Assembly (NCBI GenBank): GCA_038210495.1
Contig: JBBQWR010000052.1
Span: forward strand, 1 to 36,512
Origin: JBBQWR01 sp038210495
Lineage (GTDB): Bacteria > Planctomycetota > Planctomycetia > Pirellulales > DATAWG01
Length of the DNA stretch: 36,512 nt
Direction: 5' to 3'
Shown here: one piece after another, positions 24,747-33,420 of the stretch
Numbering within the stretch: position 1 is the stretch's first letter
Layout of the letters: each line of letters begins with the position of its first letter
Made by a program: the position numbers and the translations under genes
The notes under the pieces: generated by a model
The model's database searches: none
What the model saw: the letters and a program-made list of their open reading frames with translations, nothing else
What the model was told of the DNA's origin: nothing

Positions 24747-26933
24747 TCACTTCCGCATCAACAACTGAAACAAATTGCTGTAGTGGTCCGTCCAAACGGC
24801 CGCGTCGACCTCGGGGCTCACATCCTTATCGAGCACCGGCGGGTTCGCCTTCAAAAACTCCTCGTCGTTGGTCAGCATCATCCAATCGACGTCGTAAATC
24901 AGTTGCTTGGAATCCTCGTTCGTCCAGCGCCGAGTCCAGTGGTAGCCATAATAATCGGCCGCCGCCTTGATGACCGGCGCCAATTGGATGTATTGGTTCT
25001 TGATATTCACGGCAATAATTCCGTCAGGCTTCAAATGCCGCTTGTACTCCGCGAATGCCTCGCGAGTGAGCAGATGCACGGGGGGCGCATCGCCCGAAAA
25101 AGCGTCCAGCACCAGCACGTCGAAATTCTGCGGCGGCTCGCGCTCCATCGATAGCCGGGCATCCCCCAGCACGACCTCGGCCTTGCCGCCGCACTCCCTC
25201 AAAAACGTGAAGTAATCGTTGGCGATCGTGATGACCTCAGGATTGATTTCGTAAAATTTAATCTCATGCCCCGGCTTCGTCGCATAGGCGGCCATTGTCC
25301 CGGCGCCGAGTCCGACGACGCCGATCTTCATCTCGGGCCGCTTGGCATGATATTCGACCGCATGGCCCACGCCGCTGTCCCGGGAGTAATACGACGTCGG
25401 CTCGAGCCGGATTTTGCGATCGTCGCTGACCCATTGCCGGCCGTGACTGATCCGCCCGCTCTTGAACTGCATGTAGTGCTGCCCGTCGTCGTTGACCTCG
25501 TTGACGCGAACGAGGCCATAGAAATTGCGATGCTGAAACAGGGCTTCCGGCGGGAGTCTTGCATTGTCGACTTGCCAATATGTGACCAGCAGCAGTCCAA
25601 TCGCGATGATCCAGTCGAACCGCAAGGAAATCGCCGCGAGCGCTCCAGCCAACACAAACGAAACGATCAAGCCGAGGTTCCACTCCAAAAACGAATCGAA
25701 CACATGCGGCGCGACGAGGCTCACCAGCAACCCGCCCAGCGCGCCGCCTCCGGAGATCATCAAATAAAATTCAGTCAAATGTTTCGGCTTCGGCCGCAGC
25801 CGCACGAGCTCGCCATGGCACACCATGCAAATCAAAAACAGCGTCGTGAAATACATCACCAGTTCTTGCACGAAGCTCATGCGAATCCAGTCGGCGTCGT
25901 ATCCGCTGAACCACGCGGGCAATTCGATTCGCAGCATCCGGGCGAAACTTCTGCCCCCGCCGGCCGAGAGGAATACAAAGATCGCCAGCGCCACCGAAAA
26001 CGGTCCCCGCCGATACCACCGCTCGTGATCGAAACACACGATGAACGACAGCAAGTACAGCGATAGCGGCACCACCCATAGAAATGGCACGGGCGCGAAA
26101 TTTTGGCAAACGTGGTTCGTCGTCGCCAGCAGCATGATCGTCGACAGGGCGGGGAGCGCGATCCACAGCGATCTGCGGAGGATGCTCAATCGATCGTCAT
26201 CAATTTGACGTGCGCCATTGGCATCCATCGCCGCCGTCGCATGAGCATGGGCGCCGCGATACCGGCCAATCCAGATCGCCACGCCCGCGCAGAGCACGCC
26301 AAACAACACAAACGCCCCCGACCACAACCAGGCCTGCGTCTCGGCCGTGAACGCCGGCTCGAACACGAAGGGAAACGTCACGAGCGCCGCCAGCGACCCG
26401 ACGTTCGACAAGGCATAAATCCGGTACGGGGAGCGATGCGCGTACGCCCGACTGAACCAAGCCTGACTGAGCGGCCCGGTCGCCGATAGCACGAAGTATG
26501 GCAACCCCACGGTCGCGGTGAGCAGGGCCAGAATCCGCCACGTCGGATCTTCGCCCGGGGCCGGCTTCCAACTCTCCCGCGGCGCGATCGGCAACATCGC
26601 CAGCGCGGCGAGAATCAGCACGCCATGCAAAATCGCTTGCTGCCGGCACGAGAGCCACCGAGACGTGAGATGAGCATAGGCGTATCCGAAAAACAGTGCC
26701 GACTGAAAGAACAACATGCACGTCGTCCAAACGGCCGGACTTCCGCCGAACCACGGCAAAATAAATTTGCTGATCAGCGGCTGCACTTGAAACAGCAAGA
26801 AAGCGCTGACCAGCACCATCAGCGCCAAGTTCCAGATCAGCCAAGCGGGCGGCTCCGCCCCGCGATCCGCAGGCGCGGCTGCTTCGCGCAGACTCACCGC
26901 CGGTCGTCGTTCGGACTGTGCATCGGTGGCCAT
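24747..26933 (-). CDS. Fused membrane transporter-like / spermidine-synthase-like protein
   Basis: The protein is 728 residues. About ten transmembrane helices occupy residues 25-430 (first WLIWNLALMVLVSAFLLFQV, then QSALFFGYAYAHL). A class I methyltransferase-fold spermidine-synthase-like domain follows at 480-728, with the nucleotide motif IGVVGLGAGTMAAYA, FYEINPEVITIA, VVLGDARLSME and DVLVLDAFSGDAPP. The family is annotated as fused MFS/spermidine synthase. Whether it makes polyamine is unknown, since the canonical DSSDP-type loop is replaced by DAFSGD. I chose the ATG at 26933 because the longer frame adds a low-quality N-terminus. It lies tail to tail with the amine oxidase. Confidence 0.88.
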   Translation of the reverse strand: MATDAQSERRPAVSLREAAAPADRGAEPPAWLIWNLALMVLVSAFLLFQVQPLISKFILPWFGGSPAVWTTCMLFFQSALFFGYAYAHLTSRWLSCRQQAILHGVLILAALAMLPIAPRESWKPAPGEDPTWRILALLTATVGLPYFVLSATGPLSQAWFSRAYAHRSPYRIYALSNVGSLAALVTFPFVFEPAFTAETQAWLWSGAFVLFGVLCAGVAIWIGRYRGAHAHATAAMDANGARQIDDDRLSILRRSLWIALPALSTIMLLATTNHVCQNFAPVPFLWVVPLSLYLLSFIVCFDHERWYRRGPFSVALAIFVFLSAGGGRSFARMLRIELPAWFSGYDADWIRMSFVQELVMYFTTLFLICMVCHGELVRLRPKPKHLTEFYLMISGGGALGGLLVSLVAPHVFDSFLEWNLGLIVSFVLAGALAAISLRFDWIIAIGLLLVTYWQVDNARLPPEALFQHRNFYGLVRVNEVNDDGQHYMQFKSGRISHGRQWVSDDRKIRLEPTSYYSRDSGVGHAVEYHAKRPEMKIGVVGLGAGTMAAYATKPGHEIKFYEINPEVITIANDYFTFLRECGGKAEVVLGDARLSMEREPPQNFDVLVLDAFSGDAPPVHLLTREAFAEYKRHLKPDGIIAVNIKNQYIQLAPVIKAAADYYGYHWTRRWTNEDSKQLIYDVDWMMLTNDEEFLKANPPVLDKDVSPEVDAAVWTDHYSNLFQLLMRK

Positions 26934-27091
26934 AGAAAAAATCGCCTCAACGGGTGTCCTACCGGAATGACTGCTCCGCTGTCCCGGCAGTCGTGTGCGT
27001 ACCAATCCAATGTAGTTGGATGGCCAGAACGAGAGAAGCGGAACCAAAAAGGATTTGGTCGCGACTGAATCGGTCGTAGAGATTGCGCCGA

Positions 27092-27256
27092 TTAGAGAGG
27101 GCCGGCGTAGGCGTAGGGTGGACGCCGCTCATATTGGTGAACGAGGCGGATGCACGGATTGGTGGGATCGACGAGCAGATTCGTGGCGGTCAGGCTCATT
27201 TGCGAACTTCCCTCCGCATGCCACAAGAAAGCGTGCGTATCGACAAGAATCTTCAT
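27092..27256 (-). pseudogene. Truncated PIN-domain toxin (VapC-like remnant)
   Basis: A 54-residue frame starts MKILVDTHAFLWHAEG, the N-terminal motif of VapC/PIN-domain ribonucleases with the first catalytic Asp. It continues plausibly to about residue 38 (SLTATNLLVDPTN), then loses family likeness and stops. PIN toxins are about 130 residues, so roughly two thirds, including the other acidic residues, are missing. It follows the antitoxin remnant at the usual distance. Confidence 0.7.
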
Positions 27257-27278
27257 TCCATATATTCCTTCATTTCAC

Positions 27279-27390
27279 CTAGGCGAGCGGCTGCCCATGA
27301 TCGGTGATCGTGATTTCCTCGCCAGGCTGCAACGACTGACTGATCTGAGGCAAAGCCAGCTTGGGCGTCTTCAATGGTTATTGAGGTCAT
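27279..27390 (-). pseudogene. Frameshifted antitoxin remnant (Phd/VapB type)
   Basis: The ATG at 27390 opens MTSITIEDAQA, the start of a Phd/YefM-type antitoxin. The rest of the family pattern (LPQISQSLQPGEEITITDHG, then QPLA) is in a different frame and ends at a TAG at 27279-27281. A frameshift plus truncation have destroyed it. It stands immediately upstream of the VapC remnant, as antitoxins do. Confidence 0.65.
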
Positions 27391-27561
27391 GGCGAAATTT
27401 TTCGATCATTTCCGGGCGAACTTAAGCGATCGCGGTGGCTTCGGGCGATCATGTTTCCACGCAACAATTCTATCATCGCGGACCAGTCGACCTTCAGAAT
27501 ATGCGTAGGCGACGCCACAAGTGCACTGGCAGAGCAGGTGGCGCCCGCGCGTAGCGGACTG

Positions 27562-28755
<1,194 letters not shown>

Positions 28756-28949
28756 GTGTTTTAGATTTAAGAGGTTGCACAAGACCGCGCGGAGAAGGCG
28801 ATAGTCCGACGGTTTTGTTACCAGTGTTTAGGTGTGCGGCGAGGCAAAGTTTGTCGCTTGCGAGGGTCGCCCGAGGAGTGAATTGCTAGGTTCCGGGGGG
28901 GGGGCGTTCGGATCTCAAGTCGCGGCTCGGGGCGGCCCGATACGTCTAT

Positions 28950-29054
28950 TAAGGCTGTGGGTCTCCGGATGACAGAGGTCGCAAGACGTCTCCCGTTCGG
29001 ACAGCCAAATGAGAGGGTTCTTGTCCCGGCGAGCAAGAACCCTCCTTTTTTTTT
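28950..29054 (+). ncRNA. Candidate small RNA ending in a strong terminator
   Basis: Rightward, GGCTGTGGG (from about 28953) can pair with CCC and ACAGCC (about 28992-29006), enclosing a GC-rich loop. A textbook terminator follows at once. No coding gene on this strand explains the terminator. The 5' end and any match to known RNA families are unknown; I could not assign 6S, SRP or a riboswitch. Confidence 0.4.
29013..29054 (+). terminator. Strong rho-independent terminator, orphan
   Basis: A perfect 11-bp stem GAGGGTTCTTG / CAAGAACCCTC with a 10-base loop is followed by CTTTTTTTTT. It is oriented rightward although both neighbouring genes are leftward, so it must serve an unannotated transcript. 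Confidence 0.85.
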
Positions 29055-29175
29055 GCGCCCGCGGGATTCTGGCGCAAACACTCCACGCGGTAAGACGCCG
29101 GTTGCGGGCCAGAGAGATTATAGCGTCCGCGACGAAGGCCGTTTAGGGGGCCGAAGAGTTTGCCTGGCGGCGTAG

Positions 29176-29196
29176 GTCATGCACTCTGTGCATGAC
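29176..29196. repeat. Short perfect hairpin (REP-like)
   Basis: GTCATGCAC and GTGCATGAC form a 9-bp stem around TCT. It resembles the second hairpin 93 bases on (GTCAGGCA/TGCCTGAC) in layout, both adjacent to GTAGGTC or GACCTAC. They may be copies of a dispersed hairpin family. Confidence 0.5.
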
Positions 29197-29288
29197 GAGC
29201 GCGCAGGTATCGGCAGCGCAGTCGATGCCAGAGCGGGTGAGAATTCAGAAGCGCGTTTTCGCGGATCGGGCTGAATGCGGAGGGCCAT

Positions 29289-29307
29289 GTCAGGCAGGAT
29301 GCCTGAC
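29289..29307 (-). repeat. Hairpin abutting the epimerase stop codon
   Basis: GTCAGGCA/TGCCTGAC forms an 8-bp stem with a 3-base loop directly after the stop of the leftward epimerase gene. No T-tract follows, so it is either a transcript-end stabilising hairpin or a dispersed repeat. Confidence 0.45.
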
Positions 29308-30318
29308 CTACGGGCCGAGCTCGATGGGCAGAATACGATCGCGGTTTTCGCGATACCATGCGGCCGTGCGGCGGAGGCCTTCTTCAAGGGCCACTTGCGG
29401 CGACCAATCGATTAGCCGCTTGGCTTTGGCGACGTTGGCCCAGGTCGCGGGCACGTCGGCCGGATGGGCCGGCTTATACTCGATCACCGGCCGCCGACCA
29501 ACCAGTTCGCCGATTTGATCGATCACTTGGTCGAGCCGAATCGGGCGATCGCCGCCGAGATTGATTACCTCGTAGCCTAGGGGTTTTATCGCGGCGACTG
29601 TTCCTCGGGCAATGTCGTCGGCATAGCTAAAGTCGCGACTTTGCTTGCCGTCGCCGAAGACGGTAATCGGATCTCCCTCGGCGATTTTTCGCATGAAGCG
29701 GAAGATGCTCATGTCGGGCCGACCAGCGGGGCCATAGACGGTGAAATAGCGGAGCACCGTCACGTCCAAGGCGTGCAGATGATGGTAGGTGAACGAAATC
29801 GCCTCGGCGCCCTTTTTCGAAGCGGCGTAGGGCGACAGCGGGTGATTCGTGTCGGCGTCTTCGGCAAATGGGAGCGCATTGCGGGCGCCGTACAAACTGG
29901 AAGTCGACGCCAAGACGAATTTCTGAATGCCGAAGCGGCGGCAGACTTCGAGTAAGTTCAGCGTGCCGTCCGTGTTGGATCGAAAGTATATCCAGGGATC
30001 GACGACCGAGGGCTGGACACCGGCCCGCGCGGCCAAGTTGATGACCGCGGCGAACGGGGCGCCGCCATCGGCCGAAGTCGAGCGAGCTTGATGCTCGACG
30101 AATCGCTCGAGCTCGACGAAATCGGCGATGTCCAGCGTCTCGAACCGAAAGCCGGGCGTGGTAGTTAATTTCTCGAGCCGCCAGTGCTTCAGACGTGGAT
30201 CGTAGGCGGAGTTGAGGTTGTCGATTCCAACAACCTCGTGGCCGGCCGCGAGCAAGATCCGGCACACATTCGAAGCGATGAATCCGGCGGCGCCGGTTAC
30301 TAGATAACGTTGAGCCAT
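29308..30318 (-). CDS. NAD-dependent sugar-nucleotide epimerase (UDP-glucuronate 4-epimerase-like)
   Basis: The 336-residue extended SDR enzyme has the NAD motif VTGAAGFIASNV and DNLNSAYDPRLKHWRL. The Ser-Tyr-Lys triad is in LASTSSLYGARNALPF and SPYAASKKGAE. VLRYFTVYGPAGRPDMSIFR is the signature of UDP-glucuronate/UDP-galacturonate epimerases. It probably makes nucleotide sugars for surface polysaccharide. The start ATG follows no clear ribosome site. No glycosyltransferases are adjacent, so the pathway cannot be set from context. Confidence 0.9.
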   Translation of the reverse strand: MAQRYLVTGAAGFIASNVCRILLAAGHEVVGIDNLNSAYDPRLKHWRLEKLTTTPGFRFETLDIADFVELERFVEHQARSTSADGGAPFAAVINLAARAGVQPSVVDPWIYFRSNTDGTLNLLEVCRRFGIQKFVLASTSSLYGARNALPFAEDADTNHPLSPYAASKKGAEAISFTYHHLHALDVTVLRYFTVYGPAGRPDMSIFRFMRKIAEGDPITVFGDGKQSRDFSYADDIARGTVAAIKPLGYEVINLGGDRPIRLDQVIDQIGELVGRRPVIEYKPAHPADVPATWANVAKAKRLIDWSPQVALEEGLRRTAAWYRENRDRILPIELGP

Positions 30319-30410
30319 GACGTCGTTTAGATAGGACGAAATTAAAGTCGGGGTTTAAAGGCGTCCTCGCCGAAGCCGCGGAGCGTGGTTTCGACTTCAA
30401 GAGCTAGCCA

Positions 30411-30440
30411 CCGGGGCTTCCCTTCGGCGCGAGCCCCCGG
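30411..30440. repeat. CCGGGGCT...AGCCCCCGG hairpin repeat
   Basis: In the 208-base gap between tssM and the epimerase gene, CCGGGGCT and AGCCCCCGG can pair around TCCCTTCGGCGCG. The arms and AGCCACC flank look like a dispersed intergenic hairpin of planctomycete genomes (from memory). It may act as a weak terminator for tssM. Confidence 0.45.
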
Positions 30441-30526
30441 CCACCCAGAACCATTAGTTTAGAGTTTCTAAGGATCGCCTGTCGTTTAATCGCCCCCAGC
30501 GCTGGTCGCCGTTGTTTCTCGAAACC

Positions 30527-32572
30527 TCACGGCGAGCGGAAGAATGCTCGCAGGATTAACATGCCGGCTAGAGCGGCGATGAGGACGCCGTCGAGGATCA
30601 GGCCCAGCGTGGCCGCCAAGCGATACCGCTTTTGGTGGCGAAGGGCGCGCGGCGTCCACTCAATTTGCTCTTGCTCCTCCGTCAGCTTGTTGAACACGCC
30701 TCGAGCAAAAGCTTGGCGGTCCTCTGTCTGGCCAATCGCCGCGAAATAGCAGCCGCTGAACAGCACTGGGCTGTCGGAGGCCTGATGCGGATCGCAGCCG
30801 AAGGCGCCGGCCAGAATTTCGGCCAGCCGATTCTTGACCGTCAGCCGGACCTTGCAAAGCAGGCCGTATAGCTGGGTATTACCCGGGCGTGACAGTGCCC
30901 CCTGCTCGCGGAACAGCGTGTAAACCCAATCTTCGAAGGCGCCGCAAACGTGGGCGCAAAGGGCGTTCATTTCCTCGGGCGTCGCCAGACTGCGGACATC
31001 GTAGCGCTGCCCAAAACGCTGCACGCTCGCTCGCTCTCGACCGACGCGGCGGACAAGCTCGCGGAAGCCAGGCTCTTCTTCCATGCCGACCACCAGCGCC
31101 GTTACGGGGCAGCGGAGTTCAAGCACGCGGCCGATCGCCCGCATGTCGGCTTTGATCGCGCGCTGAAGTTCGTCGACCTCGCGCTGGCCCCCTTGAATCA
31201 ATCGCATGGGCAGCAGCGAGAGTATGCCGTTGAGTGGGCAAAGCGGTTGCCGGGCGCGGCGGAGCATCTGACAGACGTAGTGCAGACGCTCGATTTGCTC
31301 GGCCGCGTCTTGCGGAGGCAGCAGCGCGGGCTGGCGCTGACCGCCACCGAGCGGCGCCGCGGACTGCGAGTATTGCTGCTGCGGGGCATACTGCGGCGGA
31401 GGAGCGTATTGCGATTGCGGAGCATACTGCGGAGCGTAGGTCGCCGCTTGCCCCGGGGAATAGGCGGGCATTTGGCCGATACCGCTGGGCGCCGGGGCGA
31501 GGCCGCGCTGGGGTGCGAGCGGACTTTGAAGCATCATCGTGCCGCGAATCGCGCCCGAGTCGTCTCCGCCGGCCGCCTGAGCAGGCATCGCCGAGGAAGC
31601 CGTCATCGGTCCCATCGGCATGGCCTGCTGCGATGAACCGCCGGTTTGCAAGGCTGCTAGATTGCTCGAGAATTGATCGAGCATGATCGTGCCGCGAATG
31701 TCGCCTCCACCGCCCGACTGGGATGCAGATTGCATCGCAGGAGCGGGAAGCGCGGGGGCGGCTTGCGGCGGTGCGTATTGAGGCTGCGCATATTGTGTCG
31801 GAGGCAGCGCTTGCGGAGCATAGGGACGGCCCTGATTGATCGGTCCGCCATACGGGCCGAGGCCCGCGGCGCCCTGCGGCATCGACACCTTAAGCGATGC
31901 GACGCTTTCGGGCGGCGGCAACGGAGCAGCCGCTTCGAGGCTTGGCAGTCGCGACGCCATCTCGGTCAGCGACCGCGAATCTTCGAACGCCGCCAGAGCG
32001 CTGGTCCAACTGGCCTCCGTGCAGCAAAGGTAGATCGCGTCGGGGCTGGCGTACCAGTGCAGCGGCGCCGGGCCCTCGGGAACCGCGCGGATGCGCAGAC
32101 TCAGGCCCGCGGCGTCGAACATCGCCCGCTCTTGCCGCTCGTCCGCCGTGCCGAGCACGAGAAAAATCGGCGCCGAGGTGATGTCGATACCGTTGCGGCT
32201 GAGCGCCGTGACCCCTGCTTGCCAAGCGAAATCCAGGTCCGGGAACCGAGAGGAGTCCCCCTCGAGCCACAGTTTGAGTCCACGATAGACCACCAGCGGA
32301 ATCAGCGCGAGCAGGCAGCAGACGGCGATGATCCGCGCGATGGTCATCGAATGCCGCCAAGGAACGCTTTGCGGATCGGCGAGGAAACCGAGCCAAGCGA
32401 TCAGCACGATCGCCACCAGGGCGACCGTAACCACGATCGCCGCTTTGGCCGGAACGGACAGCCGCCACAGCTTCATCGGCCAGCCAAAAATCGCCTTGAA
32501 AAACTTCGCGATTTTGCCGGGCGGTTTTATAGCCGGTTTAGGAATCGGGGGATCGGCAGGGGCATCGGCCAT
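30527..32572 (-). CDS. tssM: TssM/IcmF-like protein lacking the periplasmic domain
   Basis: The protein is 681 residues. Two helices lie near residues 45-105 (VTVALVAIVLIAWLGFL, IARIIAVCCLLALIPLVVY). A cytoplasmic domain follows that aligns with IcmF/TssM: APIFLVLGTADERQER where TssM has a Walker A, LHWYASPDAIYLC (compare CDWWFTDEAVLLD), CPLNGILSLLP, VTALVVGMEEEPGF and VLFSGCYFAAIG. A third helix (ATLGLILDGVLIAALAGMLI) ends the protein at 681. Classical TssM is about 1100-1200 residues, with a large periplasmic part after this helix. The Walker A lysine and threonine are lost. A Pro/Gln/Ala-rich insertion (about 205-425) separates the two halves. I chose the ATG at 32572 (AGAGGG 8 bases upstream) over the GTG at 32581. 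It follows tssL by 22 bases. Confidence 0.8.
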   Translation of the reverse strand: MADAPADPPIPKPAIKPPGKIAKFFKAIFGWPMKLWRLSVPAKAAIVVTVALVAIVLIAWLGFLADPQSVPWRHSMTIARIIAVCCLLALIPLVVYRGLKLWLEGDSSRFPDLDFAWQAGVTALSRNGIDITSAPIFLVLGTADERQERAMFDAAGLSLRIRAVPEGPAPLHWYASPDAIYLCCTEASWTSALAAFEDSRSLTEMASRLPSLEAAAPLPPPESVASLKVSMPQGAAGLGPYGGPINQGRPYAPQALPPTQYAQPQYAPPQAAPALPAPAMQSASQSGGGGDIRGTIMLDQFSSNLAALQTGGSSQQAMPMGPMTASSAMPAQAAGGDDSGAIRGTMMLQSPLAPQRGLAPAPSGIGQMPAYSPGQAATYAPQYAPQSQYAPPPQYAPQQQYSQSAAPLGGGQRQPALLPPQDAAEQIERLHYVCQMLRRARQPLCPLNGILSLLPMRLIQGGQREVDELQRAIKADMRAIGRVLELRCPVTALVVGMEEEPGFRELVRRVGRERASVQRFGQRYDVRSLATPEEMNALCAHVCGAFEDWVYTLFREQGALSRPGNTQLYGLLCKVRLTVKNRLAEILAGAFGCDPHQASDSPVLFSGCYFAAIGQTEDRQAFARGVFNKLTEEQEQIEWTPRALRHQKRYRLAATLGLILDGVLIAALAGMLILRAFFRSP

Positions 32573-32594
32573 CGTGGCCACCCTCTTTCGCTAG

Positions 32595-33239
32595 TCACAC
32601 GTTGGAAAAGAACATCGCGTAATACACCGCGGCGGCGGCGGCCAACAGCACCGCCGACAACCACGACCAAGCGACCAGCGGCTTCGTTCGCATCGGGGGG
32701 GCGCCGGTGATGTCGCGCCGCGGACCGGCAAGCATCGGGCGACCCTGGCCCAGGCGAATCGAGAGCGCGGCCTGCTTGGCCCAAGTATCCAAATCGGGAG
32801 GCAGCCCATGCGCGGCGGAGAACATCGCCGCCATCTGCGGATCGCGATACAGACCGCGAAAGCCGAGCACGACGCAGACGTAAAACACTTCCAGTGCATC
32901 GCGGCGCGCGAGCGACGACGCCTCTTGCGCTTGCGTATAAAACAACTCGTTGCACAACCGAGTGTTGAACAACTCGACCTCGAGGACGTTGTTGCTCCAC
33001 CAATCGCGGCCGTCCCAAGGGGTCTCGACGAGCATCTCATCGATCCAGGAGACGAGGGCGTATTTGGCGAGGTCCCATTCGGTCCCGGCGCCAATGATCG
33101 CTTCGGCCTGATCGAGCAGCGAAATGATGCGGAGACGTTCTTCTTGGGCCGAGGGACGCTCGTCACGACTCACGCGGTCCAAAAGGCCCAGCATGTGGGT
33201 CAAGATCGGATCGACGGCTTGAGCGAAGCGAGGGGACAT
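32595..33239 (-). CDS. tssL: Type VI secretion TssL / DotU-like membrane protein
   Basis: The 214-residue protein has the DotU/TssL domain, with the signature YALVSWIDEMLVETPWDGRD, WWSNNVLEVELF and FYVCVVLGFRGLYRDP. A single C-terminal helix follows (VAWSWLSAVLLAAAAAVYYA), with only a few residues beyond it, as in TssL without a peptidoglycan-binding extension. TssL links the baseplate (via TssK) to TssM in the T6SS membrane complex. Its stop is 22 bases before tssM, and tssK lies 181 bases upstream. Confidence 0.87.
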   Translation of the reverse strand: MSPRFAQAVDPILTHMLGLLDRVSRDERPSAQEERLRIISLLDQAEAIIGAGTEWDLAKYALVSWIDEMLVETPWDGRDWWSNNVLEVELFNTRLCNELFYTQAQEASSLARRDALEVFYVCVVLGFRGLYRDPQMAAMFSAAHGLPPDLDTWAKQAALSIRLGQGRPMLAGPRRDITGAPPMRTKPLVAWSWLSAVLLAAAAAVYYAMFFSNV

Positions 33240-33284
33240 CTTTCAATCGCGATTTGGGCGGTTAGTAATTGAGTTTCGCATGCA

Positions 33285-33400
33285 GCCGCGCACGAAGTAA
33301 GCGGTGTGCAAGCTCTTCACGAAGTAAGATGGTTAAACTCTTAACCAAGTACGCTTTGAATTCTTGTGAACGACCAACCCGCGCTTACTTCGAGCGCGGC
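33285..33400. repeat. Imperfect inverted-repeat element between tssK and tssL
   Basis: GCCGCGCACGAAGTAAGCG (33285-33303) and CGCTTACTTCGAGCGCGGC (33382-33400) are inverted copies with one mismatch in 19, bounding a 116-base element. Inside are a perfect GGTTAA/TTAACC hairpin and further CGAAGTAAG/CCAAGTACG direct repeats about 26-28 bases apart. It could be a miniature transposable element or a long RNA hairpin regulating tssL. Confidence 0.6.
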
Positions 33401-33420
33401 TCTTGGCGATAGTATTGCCG

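Larger units (their letters stand above)
28756..29307. other. Intergenic region upstream of carA, with ncRNA candidate and hairpins
   Basis: About 550 bases between carA and the epimerase gene hold no convincing coding frame. They contain a strong rightward terminator (29013-29054), a possible RNA structure before it, and two short perfect hairpins (29176-29196 and 29289-29307). Both flanking genes read leftward. Confidence 0.5.

Noticed and set aside
28756..29054. 6S RNA, SRP RNA or a known riboswitch
   Set aside because: No recognisable core sequence of these families; only a generic stem and terminator are visible.
31673..32710. 345-codon rightward open frame opposite tssM
   Set aside because: Arg/Gly-rich shadow of a high-GC gene; the leftward frame has clear TssM motifs, helices and a ribosome site.
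30527..33239. Type IVB (Dot/Icm) secretion IcmF-DotU pair
   Set aside because: The adjacent TssK homologue is specific to type VI systems, so the pair is better read as TssM-TssL.
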